A DNA stretch of 64,000 nucleotides from Rhizobium sp. Root708. GTDB taxonomy: Bacteria > Pseudomonadota > Alphaproteobacteria > Rhizobiales > Rhizobiaceae. Location of the stretch: the NCBI RefSeq assembly GCF_001429725.1, contig NZ_LMHV01000003.1, positions 62,001 through 126,000 on the forward strand, written 5' to 3'. This document shows, in pieces, positions 9,113 to 15,859 of this stretch. Positions within the stretch are counted from its first letter, which is position 1. Every line of letters starts with the position of its first letter. The translations under genes were made by a program, and so were the position numbers. The notes under the pieces are model-generated. The model did not search any database. It saw only the letters and a program-made list of their open reading frames with translations, and had not been told where the DNA came from.

Positions 9113-9134
9113 AACTAGCCAACCCCTTACCGAT

Positions 9135-9170
9135 AAAATCCCGCCCATCCGGGCGGGATTTTTTTGTTTT
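9135..9170 (+). terminator. ctrA intrinsic terminator
   Basis: ATCCCGCCC (9138-9146), loop ATCC, GGGCGGGAT (9151-9159) followed by a run of Ts to 9165. A textbook hairpin 26 bp after the ctrA stop. Confidence 0.9.
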
Positions 9171-9186
9171 GGCAGCGCCTGGCACG

Positions 9187-9212
9187 CAAAAAAGCCGTCC
9201 TGAAAGACGGCT
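9187..9212 (-). terminator. Terminator of the single-domain receiver gene
   Basis: Read leftwards: AGCCGTC, loop TTTCAG, GACGGCT, then six Ts. The stem occupies 9193-9199 and 9206-9212, 28 bp beyond the stop of the minus-strand receiver gene, back to back with the ctrA terminator. Confidence 0.8.
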
Positions 9213-9240
9213 CGCACACAGTGGTGATCGGTATCCGGTA

Positions 9241-9603
9241 TTACGCCGCGATGGCGCGATTGCCGAAAACGGCGGTCAGGATCTTGCGGTCGAAGGGCTT
9301 CAGGAGGAAGTCGGTGGCGCCGGCGCGCTTGCCCATCATCAGCTTCTTCAGGTCGGCCTCGATGACGCAGTAGTAGATCTTGACCTCCTTGCCGCCTTCC
9401 ATTCCGCGAATGGCGACAATGAGATCGATCGCGCCGTCCATGCCTGAATCGACGATGAGATAGTCGGGCAGTTCCATCTGGCAGCGCGATAGCGCCTCGC
9501 TGGCATTGGAAGCCTCGCTGACCAGGAAGTCCAGTTCGGAGAGAATCCGCCTTCCGACCTTGCGAACCACGTCCGAAGAGTCGGTAATCATGAACCTCTG
9601 CAT
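9241..9603 (-). CDS. Single-domain CheY-like receiver protein next to chpT
   Basis: The 120-residue protein is a lone receiver domain: MQRFMITDSSDVVRKVGRR, phosphoacceptor D52 in LIVDSGMDGAIDL, and K102 in FLLKPFD. The acidic pair after strand beta-1 is only partly kept (D8-S9), and the switch Thr/Ser after beta-4 (YYCVIEAD) appears absent, so output coupling may be unusual. No DNA-binding domain exists, so it should act by protein contact or as a phosphate sink. It is downstream of chpT on the same strand (109-bp gap). It is not CpdR or DivK by sequence. A link to ChpT is inferred from location. Confidence 0.82.
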   Translation of the reverse strand: MQRFMITDSSDVVRKVGRRILSELDFLVSEASNASEALSRCQMELPDYLIVDSGMDGAIDLIVAIRGMEGGKEVKIYYCVIEADLKKLMMGKRAGATDFLLKPFDRKILTAVFGNRAIAA

Positions 9604-9712
9604 GGCTGCTCCTTAGCCCAGCTTCTGTCCCGGCGGGCGTTTCAACCGCCAGGATAGGAACATTAGGCTAAGGAATTATTACCTTGATCAGCGGTTCGTC
9701 CCGATTCCGCTA

Positions 9713-10360
9713 TCAGGCAGCGATCAGTTCTGCACCAAAAACGATCTCTTCCGGGCTGGCGCTGTGGCTGAGCCGCATGCCGCATTCCTCCGCGAGAAGG
9801 ACGGCATAGTAGGGCTGAATCGTATGCGCATCGATCGCTTCTTCGATCTCTCCGGTGGAGATTTCGACGAATTTCGGCGGGAGCCGCATCAGCTTGCCCT
9901 TGGCGACGATCTTGAAGATCGCGTCAAATTCCGGATTCTCGAGCGTGATCTCGAGCGAACCGCCGCGCGGAATCGACGAATAGGCGATCAGGAAGAGGTT
10001 CAGCAGCAGCTTCACGCGGTTCTTCGGGATGATCGCGCGCGGCCCGTTCCAGGTCACTTCGGTCTTCTTTTCCGCGGCCGCGAAATCCTTGGCGGCCCGC
10101 TCGGCTTCGCCGGTGTCGATCGACGCACCGACGGAACCCGACGCTCCGAACGCCAGGCGCGCGAACTTCAGGCGAACCGAAGCATTGAGCGCGCTTGTTC
10201 TGATAAGATCCATCGCATCGGCATCGGCACCACCTTCGTCGAGAAGCTCGAGGCCGTTGTTGATCGCGCCTACGGGCGAGATGACGTCATGGCAAACGCG
10301 GCTGCAGAGAAGCGCGGCCAGGTCGGGGCCGGTCAAGGTAAGGTTTGGATTTTTCGACAT
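9713..10360 (-). CDS. chpT: ChpT histidine phosphotransferase
   Basis: Cytoplasmic phosphotransferase that passes phosphate from the CckA receiver domain to CtrA and CpdR. The 215-residue protein has the phosphorylatable histidine H24 in SRVCHDVISPVGAINNGLEL, the dimerising helical hairpin, and a degenerate Bergerat-like C-terminal domain (about 85-215) with VKLLLNLFLIAYSSIPRGGS. The ATG at 10360 fits the AGGAG ribosome-binding site better than the adjacent ATG at 10363. It is divergent from the DUF1134 gene and shares a 191-bp regulatory region with it. Length and motifs agree with Caulobacter and Brucella ChpT. Confidence 0.93.
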   Translation of the reverse strand: MSKNPNLTLTGPDLAALLCSRVCHDVISPVGAINNGLELLDEGGADADAMDLIRTSALNASVRLKFARLAFGASGSVGASIDTGEAERAAKDFAAAEKKTEVTWNGPRAIIPKNRVKLLLNLFLIAYSSIPRGGSLEITLENPEFDAIFKIVAKGKLMRLPPKFVEISTGEIEEAIDAHTIQPYYAVLLAEECGMRLSHSASPEEIVFGAELIAA

Positions 10361-10465
10361 CATCGTCTCCTGAGGGCGGTATAATCATTCCGCCGCAGAT
10401 CTTGCCTCAACTAAATTGCACGAAGTTTGCGAGCGTACTCGGCGCCATAATGACACCATATTTGG

Positions 10466-10480
10466 TAAACCGATTGTTAA
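10466..10480. promoter_or_regulatory. Near-consensus CtrA box between chpT and the eipA-like gene
   Basis: TAAA-N7-TTAA at 10466-10480 differs by one base from TTAA-N7-TTAA. It lies 72 bp before the DUF1134 start. Brucella eipA is reported to be a direct CtrA target, which makes this site credible; binding here is inference. Confidence 0.45.
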
Positions 10481-10551
10481 GACCATCCGCGCAAAATGCA
10501 GTAAATGCCGGAAACGGCTCAAACGACCGACCATGATGAACGGATGACACC

Positions 10552-11148
10552 ATGCACTCCTCAATCTTCGGAAGATTTCGGGCACTTGGCCGCCTGATCC
10601 TCGCCCTTACAGTCGCCGCGGCGGTGCTGTCGACGACGCAGGCGTCGGCGCAGCAGGCTAACAGTGGCCAGTATTCGATGCAGGAGATCGTCGACGCCGG
10701 CCATTCCTTCTTCGGATCGACCAGTGGCGGCCTCGCCAAGGTCATCGAAGCGGCCTTCCAGAAATACGGCCTTCCGAACGGATACGTTCTCGGACAGGAA
10801 GGCTCCGGCGCATTCATAGCCGGCCTGACCTACGGCGAAGGCCAGCTCAATACAAAGAACGCAGGCGAGCATTCGCTTTACTGGCAGGGCCCCTCGCTCG
10901 GCATCGACTACGGTGGCCAGGGCACGCGCGTGATGATGCTGGTCTACGATCTGCCCTCTACCGATGCCATCTACGCCCGCTTCGGCGGTGTCAGTGGCCA
11001 GGCCTTCGTCCTCGCGGGCTTCGGGATGACGCTTCTGAAGAACAACAACGTTCTTATCGTGCCGATCCGCACCGGCGTCGGCGCCCGTCTCGGCCTGAAC
11101 GTCGGCTACCTCAAGGTGACGCCGAGCCCGACCTGGAACCCCTTCTGA
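10552..11148 (+). CDS. eipA: DUF1134 periplasmic protein, EipA-like envelope integrity factor
   Basis: The 198-residue protein has an N-terminal signal peptide (RALGRLILALTVAAAVLSTT, cleavage probably after ASAQ near residue 34) and one DUF1134 domain: the YSMQEIVDAGHSFFGSTSGG start, KYGLPNGYVLGQEGSGAF and PIRTGVGARLGLNVGYLKVT. Brucella EipA, a DUF1134 protein of the same length, is a periplasmic beta-barrel-like protein needed for envelope stress resistance and is activated by CtrA. The location beside chpT and the CtrA-like box upstream fit the same role. Its molecular activity is not known. Confidence 0.88.
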   Translation: MHSSIFGRFRALGRLILALTVAAAVLSTTQASAQQANSGQYSMQEIVDAGHSFFGSTSGGLAKVIEAAFQKYGLPNGYVLGQEGSGAFIAGLTYGEGQLNTKNAGEHSLYWQGPSLGIDYGGQGTRVMMLVYDLPSTDAIYARFGGVSGQAFVLAGFGMTLLKNNNVLIVPIRTGVGARLGLNVGYLKVTPSPTWNPF

Positions 11149-11155
11149 CACAAGC

Positions 11156-11187
11156 GTGACGGTGGGCCCCGGTTCGCCGTCACCTTT
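11156..11187 (+). terminator. Possible terminator after the eipA-like gene
   Basis: GTGACGG (11156-11162) pairs with CCGTCAC (11177-11183), followed by CTTTCC. The loop is 14 bases and the T-run short, so it is a weak candidate. Confidence 0.4.
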
Positions 11188-11265
11188 CCGCCACTTGCCC
11201 AATCCGCGCCATGCGCCTAAAGATTGGCTTGACGCAAATCAACTTCCGGAAGCAGTGGCCCCGTC

Positions 11266-12426
11266 GTGATCGAATACGCTCTTTTGTTCGGACTGGGCTT
11301 TCTGACCGCGGCGTTTCTCGTCTTCCTGGTATCGCCCGCCGTCCACCGCCGCGTTGTCTGGTACACGGAAAATCGCATGCGGGCGACCATGCCGCTCAGT
11401 CCGCAGGAAGTGCGTGCGCAGAAGGACATGGTCCGCGCCCTCTACGCCGCAGAAAATGCCCGCACCGCGCAGGACCTGCTCCGCGAACGCGAAAAATCGC
11501 TGTCGCTGCAGCTGAAGCATGATTCGGCAGCGCGTGACGCCGGCCAGTTCGCGTCCGAGATCGGCGGGCTTCAGGCCCAGATCGCGGACATGAGCGTCGA
11601 GGCCGCGGATCTTCGCTCGCATCTGCGCAAGGACGAGAATTACATCAGCCAGCTGAAGACGAGCCTTCATATTGCCGAACAGTCGAGTGCCGCCAAGGAA
11701 GGCGAGCTCGATGCGCTTCGTATCCGGCTGGGCAAGATTACCGAGCAGGCCGACAACCTGAAGATCGATATCGCCGCACGCGAGACCGAGGTGGAAAACC
11801 TCATGTTCAAATCGAACGCGTTTCGCACCGAACGCGACACGCTGCGCCTGGACGTGGATCTCGTCCAGAAGCGCGCGAAGGACGCTGAGAAGAAGCTGAC
11901 GCACCAGGAGCATATGGTCGTCCGGCTGGAGGATAAGACGCAGCGGGATTCAACAGCGCTTTCCGACCGCGATGCGCTGCTGGCCCGAAAGCAACAGGAA
12001 ATTGCCAAGTTGAAAGATCAGCTGAAGGCCGCCAATGGAGACCTCCGCAAGGCAAACCGCGCCCTGCGCAGCGCCGGATTGGCGCCGGTTCTGTCCGAGC
12101 CTGAGGTGGAAAAGGCACCGAAGGAGGCGAGCATCGCCGCGCCGCTCGATGCCGCGGCCGCCACCGCGCGGCTGGCCGACGAGGTCCGCGCCCGCAGCGC
12201 CACCGTTTCCGAACGGCTGCTGAAGGCGAAGAATGATCCGTCGCAAGATGATGCAATCAGGGAAGACATAGCATCCGTCGCGGCTAGCATGGTTGCCTTG
12301 ACGGCCCTTCAGGAAGGCGCTTCGTCTCCGATCCGCGATCTTCTGCCTGAGGCGACCGACCCGCAGGACGGCGAGCGTATCGACCTCGCACAACGCGCGG
12401 CGACCGTACTCTCCGAACCCGGCTGA
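11266..12426 (+). CDS. Membrane-anchored coiled-coil protein of unknown function
   Basis: The 386-residue protein begins with one transmembrane segment (ALLFGLGFLTAAFLVFLVSP, residues 5-24) followed by a basic stretch and then about 200 residues of heptad-rich coiled coil (about 65-265: LREREKSLSLQLKHDSAA, KITEQADNLKIDIAARETEV, ARKQQEIAKLKDQLKAANGD). The C-terminal third is acidic and Ala/Pro-rich. Topology predicts an N-terminal anchor with a long cytoplasmic rod, as in RmuC-like or polarity and division scaffolds, but no known domain is recognised. It is convergent with the RNA methyltransferase gene; the two stop codons abut without a spacer at 12426/12427. Confidence 0.82.
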   Translation: MIEYALLFGLGFLTAAFLVFLVSPAVHRRVVWYTENRMRATMPLSPQEVRAQKDMVRALYAAENARTAQDLLREREKSLSLQLKHDSAARDAGQFASEIGGLQAQIADMSVEAADLRSHLRKDENYISQLKTSLHIAEQSSAAKEGELDALRIRLGKITEQADNLKIDIAARETEVENLMFKSNAFRTERDTLRLDVDLVQKRAKDAEKKLTHQEHMVVRLEDKTQRDSTALSDRDALLARKQQEIAKLKDQLKAANGDLRKANRALRSAGLAPVLSEPEVEKAPKEASIAAPLDAAAATARLADEVRARSATVSERLLKAKNDPSQDDAIREDIASVAASMVALTALQEGASSPIRDLLPEATDPQDGERIDLAQRAATVLSEPG

Positions 12427-13248
12427 TCAGATCCGGCCGGTCGCGGACGACATTGCGAACAACCCTATTCCCGTTGCCGTCGCCACATTGAGGCTGTCCA
12501 GCCCCTCGGACTGCGGAATCCGTGCACTGCGGAAGCGTGAGAGGATTTCCTGCGGCAGCCCCTCTCCTTCCGTCCCGACGACAAGCGCCATACGGCCGGA
12601 TGGCGGTATCGATCTGATATCAGTTTCGCCGCGCGGTGACAGCGTCCAGATCGCGAAATCCCGCTCTGCCAGCTGCGCCAACAGCGTTTCAGCCGCACCT
12701 CCCCGCTCGTAGGGAACGCTGAGCACGGAGCCAACGGAAACACGCAGCGCCTTGCGATACAGCGGATCGCACGAGGTCTCGTCAAGAATTACGCCATCGG
12801 CTCGAAACGCCGCGGCGTTGCGAAACATAGACCCCGCATTGTCGTGGTTGGAAATCCCCGCGCCAACCAGCACCAAGGCGTTTTCGGGCAACCGGTCGAT
12901 CAGGGCGGTCACGGACGTTCGCCTGCGACCGAGCGCCAGAACACCGCGATGCATATGAAAGCCGACGATACGATCGAGGACCTCCGCTTCGGCAATGAAA
13001 ACAGGCACGTCATCCGGCAACTGCGCCAATATCTCCGAAACGCCGTCCGCGCGATTGCGCAGGAGAAGGACTTTCTCCGCAGCGAAATCGCCATCGTTGA
13101 CGTGGGCGGCCGCCAGCATGCGAAGAACGACCGTACCCTCGGCGATAAACCGCCCCTGTCTTCCCGTCAGATCGCGCTCCTTGATATCGCGAAATTCGGC
13201 AATGCGGGGATCGTCGGCGTCATCGATCGTTATCGGCGCGGCTGGCAT
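12427..13248 (-). CDS. SpoU/TrmH-family RNA 2'-O-methyltransferase
   Basis: The 273-residue protein has an N-terminal substrate-binding region (FRDIKERDLTGRQGRFIAEG) and a C-terminal SPOUT knot with the family motifs: NALVLVGAGISNHDNAGSMF (motif 1, N and G conserved), ALVVGTEGEGLPQEIL (motif 2) and IPQSEGLDSLNVATATGIGLF (motif 3). It methylates a ribose in tRNA or rRNA using S-adenosylmethionine; the exact target cannot be read from sequence. It lies 4 bp downstream of the small membrane protein gene and is probably co-transcribed with it. Confidence 0.9.
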   Translation of the reverse strand: MPAAPITIDDADDPRIAEFRDIKERDLTGRQGRFIAEGTVVLRMLAAAHVNDGDFAAEKVLLLRNRADGVSEILAQLPDDVPVFIAEAEVLDRIVGFHMHRGVLALGRRRTSVTALIDRLPENALVLVGAGISNHDNAGSMFRNAAAFRADGVILDETSCDPLYRKALRVSVGSVLSVPYERGGAAETLLAQLAERDFAIWTLSPRGETDIRSIPPSGRMALVVGTEGEGLPQEILSRFRSARIPQSEGLDSLNVATATGIGLFAMSSATGRI

Positions 13249-13252
13249 CGTC

Positions 13253-13639
13253 TCAGCCGCCGTTGATCGTTACATCGGCAACGATGCGTCCTGCCTTTAT
13301 ATCGAACACCAGCGCCTTCATCACGCCATCGGCAGTGGAGCCGAAGAACATGATCTGGCCGGCTGATAGCGACGACGACTGGATGATGAAGCCGGATGGA
13401 AGGTTTGCGGTGGCCGAGATCGGTCCATCCGCCGGTACGGCGCTGCTGGAAACCGCGACAGCCTCCTTCGCGGGTGCGCGCATCGTCTTGTAGACAACCG
13501 CGCCGAAGACCGCCATAAGGCTCACGAACATGATGACCCCGGAAACGATCTGCAGGCGGATCATCTTGCGGCGGACACTTTCCATCGCCGGATCGAGTGG
13601 CTTTTCTTCCTGTTCGTCTTCAGGCTGAATATTCGTCAT
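13253..13639 (-). CDS. Small single-pass membrane protein (DUF6476-like)
   Basis: The 128-residue protein has an acidic cytoplasmic N-terminus, one membrane span (LQIVSGVIMFVSLMAVFGAV, about residues 29-48) and a periplasmic beta-rich tail (FIIQSSSLSAGQIMFFGS, ALVFDIKAGRIVADVTINGG). It resembles small rhizobial proteins annotated DUF6476, of unknown function. A second in-frame ATG at 13654 is possible. The open frame continues upstream to 14764, but that part is antisense to rluD and is not coding. First gene of a two-gene unit with the RNA methyltransferase. Confidence 0.78.
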   Translation of the reverse strand: MTNIQPEDEQEEKPLDPAMESVRRKMIRLQIVSGVIMFVSLMAVFGAVVYKTMRAPAKEAVAVSSSAVPADGPISATANLPSGFIIQSSSLSAGQIMFFGSTADGVMKALVFDIKAGRIVADVTINGG

Positions 13640-13684
13640 CTTTTGGCGTTCCATTCTTGTAAAATATTTCGGAGAAGAAGCGTC

Positions 13685-14719
13685 TTGAGCGACCCCTTTA
13701 AACAAGCATCGGACATTATGAAAGTGCTGACGGCGGATGAGACCGCCACAGGCCGGCTCGACGCATGGCTGACCGCGCAACTGGGCGAGGAGTTCTCGCG
13801 CAGCCGGATCAAGGCACTGATCAAGGAAGGACAGGTTTCGGCCAAGGGTGCCGTCGTCGCCGATCCCCAGAAGAAGGTCCGTCCCGGCGACGTCTTCGAG
13901 ATCACGCTTCCCGCGCCCGAAGACCCGACGCCGAAGGGCGAGGATATTCCGCTGGATGTCGTCTACGAAGACGCCGACCTCATCGTTCTGTCGAAGCCGG
14001 CCGGAATGGTCGTCCATCCGGCAGCCGGAAATTGGACCGGCACGCTGGTCAATGCGCTGATCCACCACTGCGGCGACAGCCTGTCGGGCATAGGCGGCGT
14101 TCGCCGGCCGGGCATCGTGCATCGCCTGGACAAGGATACGACCGGCATTATGGTCGTTGCGAAGAACGACGTCGCCCACCGCCACCTGTCGCTGCAGTTC
14201 GCCGATCATGGCCGAACGATGCCGCTCGAGCGCGCCTACCAGGCGATCGTCTGGGGCCGGCCGCGCTCGCTGACGGGCACGATCGACGCGCCGCTTGGCA
14301 GAGCCACTGGCGATCGTACGCGTAGAGCCGTCAAGCGGGCCGACAGCCAGGATGCGGATGAGGCGATCACGCACTACGAAGTTCTTGAGCGCTTCCACGA
14401 AAATCCGGATGCGACGTCGCTGGCGTCCCTGGTGGAATGCCACCTCGAGACGGGCCGGACGCATCAGATCCGTGTCCACATGGCCCATATCGGCCATCCG
14501 CTTCTCGGCGACACGGTCTACGGCGCGCACTTCAAGACCAAGGCCAACCTTTTGCCTGAAACAGCGAAGAAAGTCGTCAACGGCTTCGGCCGCCAGGCTT
14601 TGCATGCCTACATGCTCCAGTTCGAGCATCCGAGAAGCGGCGAGATCATGCGCTTCGAATCCCCGCTTCCGGACGATATGGAAGCATTGGTCGAAGCATT
14701 GCGCCTGCTTCCAGAGTAA
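13685..14719 (+). CDS. rluD: RluD-family 23S rRNA pseudouridine synthase
   Basis: The protein has an N-terminal S4 RNA-binding domain (DAWLTAQLGEEFSRSRIKAL with KEGQVSAKG) and a pseudouridine synthase domain with the catalytic motif GIVHRLDKDTTGIMVVAKN, plus LETGRTHQIRVHMAHIGHPL. It probably isomerises uridines of helix 69 in 23S rRNA, as RluD does. I chose the TTG at 13685 (344 residues) because GGAGAAG lies just upstream; the ATG at 13718, beginning MKVLTADETATG, is the main alternative and has a poor ribosome-binding site. It is divergent from the small membrane protein over only 45 bp and precedes rpoH. Confidence 0.9.
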   Translation: MSDPFKQASDIMKVLTADETATGRLDAWLTAQLGEEFSRSRIKALIKEGQVSAKGAVVADPQKKVRPGDVFEITLPAPEDPTPKGEDIPLDVVYEDADLIVLSKPAGMVVHPAAGNWTGTLVNALIHHCGDSLSGIGGVRRPGIVHRLDKDTTGIMVVAKNDVAHRHLSLQFADHGRTMPLERAYQAIVWGRPRSLTGTIDAPLGRATGDRTRRAVKRADSQDADEAITHYEVLERFHENPDATSLASLVECHLETGRTHQIRVHMAHIGHPLLGDTVYGAHFKTKANLLPETAKKVVNGFGRQALHAYMLQFEHPRSGEIMRFESPLPDDMEALVEALRLLPE

Positions 14720-14743
14720 CGGCTTCGTGAAGGCGGTCCATGT

Positions 14744-14772
14744 CTTGAACCGCTGTTCCGCCATACTTATCT
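14744..14772 (+). promoter_or_regulatory. Candidate heat-shock (RpoH-type) promoter of rpoH
   Basis: CTTG at 14744-14747, 18 bases, then CTTATCT at 14766-14772. This matches the alphaproteobacterial RpoH consensus CTTG-N17/18-CYTATNT. It ends 108 bp before the rpoH start and suggests autoregulation, as described for Agrobacterium rpoH. Confidence 0.5.
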
Positions 14773-14880
14773 GTACATTGACCTAGTGCGGGCTCGATCA
14801 GAGCCGCAATGTCCCGGCTTGCCTTTTTGACGCCTTAGCGCGTCCCATCGGGAGCCGGATTTTCCATAGGAGGGTGCATC

Positions 14881-15789
14881 ATGGCCCGAAGCAGTTTGCC
14901 GTCGATTACTGCCGGTGAAGCCGGTCTCAATCGTTACCTGGACGAAATCCGCAAGTTCCCGATGCTGGAACCCCAGGAAGAATATATGCTCGCCAAGCGC
15001 TACTCGGAGCATGGCGACCGCGAAGCAGCACATAGATTGGTAACAAGCCATCTGCGCCTCGTGGCGAAGATCGCCATGGGTTATCGCGGCTATGGCTTGC
15101 CGATCGGGGAAGTCGTTTCCGAGGGCAACGTCGGCCTCATGCAGGCTGTCAAGAAATTCGATCCGGAACGTGGTTTCCGTCTGGCGACTTACGCGATGTG
15201 GTGGATCAAGGCATCGATCCAGGAATACATCCTGCGCTCGTGGTCGCTGGTAAAGATGGGCACCACGGCCAACCAGAAGCGCCTCTTCTTCAATTTGCGC
15301 CGGCTGAAGGGCCGTCTCCAAGCGATCGATGAAGGTGATCTGAGGCCGGAGCACGTCTCCGAGATCGCAACCAAGCTGAAGGTCTCCGAGGAGGAGGTCG
15401 TGTCGATGAACCGCCGCCTTTCCGGCGACGCGTCTTTGAATGCCCCGATCAAGGCATCCGAAGGCGAGTCCGGACAGTGGCAGGACTGGCTTGTAGACGA
15501 TCACGAGAGCCAGGAAGCGGTCCTGATCGAACAGGACGAACTGGACACACGCCGCCGCATGCTCACCAAGGCAATGAGCGTGCTGAACGAGCGTGAGCGC
15601 CGCATCTTCGAAGCCCGCCGTTTGGCTGAAGATCCCGTGACGCTGGAAGACCTGTCGTCCGAGTTCGACATCAGCCGCGAGCGCGTGCGCCAGATCGAGG
15701 TTCGTGCCTTCGAGAAGGTTCAGGACGCCGTCCGCAAGGAAGCGCTGGAACGCGCCAAGGCCGTTCGCGTGGTCGAAGCCACGGCATAA
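14881..15789 (+). CDS. rpoH: RNA polymerase sigma-32 factor RpoH
   Basis: Heat-shock sigma factor of 302 residues. Region 1.2/2 is intact (EYMLAKRYSEHGDREAAHRL, FDPERGFRLATYAMWWIKAS), the RpoH box QKRLFFNLRR occupies about residues 132-141, and region 4 has the helix-turn-helix TLEDLSSEFDISRERVRQIE. The RpoH box distinguishes it from primary and other group 2 sigma factors. Rhizobia often have two rpoH genes; location beside rluD and purA matches the rpoH1 locus of Sinorhizobium meliloti. An AGGAGG-like ribosome-binding site (TAGGAGGG) precedes the ATG. A candidate self-recognised promoter lies upstream and a strong terminator follows. Confidence 0.97.
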   Translation: MARSSLPSITAGEAGLNRYLDEIRKFPMLEPQEEYMLAKRYSEHGDREAAHRLVTSHLRLVAKIAMGYRGYGLPIGEVVSEGNVGLMQAVKKFDPERGFRLATYAMWWIKASIQEYILRSWSLVKMGTTANQKRLFFNLRRLKGRLQAIDEGDLRPEHVSEIATKLKVSEEEVVSMNRRLSGDASLNAPIKASEGESGQWQDWLVDDHESQEAVLIEQDELDTRRRMLTKAMSVLNERERRIFEARRLAEDPVTLEDLSSEFDISRERVRQIEVRAFEKVQDAVRKEALERAKAVRVVEATA

Positions 15790-15810
15790 CAACTAATGCA
15801 CTGAAAAAGA

Positions 15811-15841
15811 AAAGGGCGGATCGAATGATCCGCCCTTTTTG
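15811..15841. terminator. Intrinsic terminator between rpoH and the acidic membrane protein gene
   Basis: GGGCGGATC (15814-15822), loop GAAT, GATCCGCCC (15827-15835) then a T-run on the plus strand; A-rich sequence on the other side makes it usable leftwards as well (TTTTCTTTTT). Confidence 0.88.
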
Positions 15842-15859
15842 TATTCGTCGTTCGACGCC

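Noticed and set aside
13640..14764. Upstream extension of the small membrane protein to about 500 residues
   Set aside because: The extension is antisense to rluD and contains no recognisable protein features.
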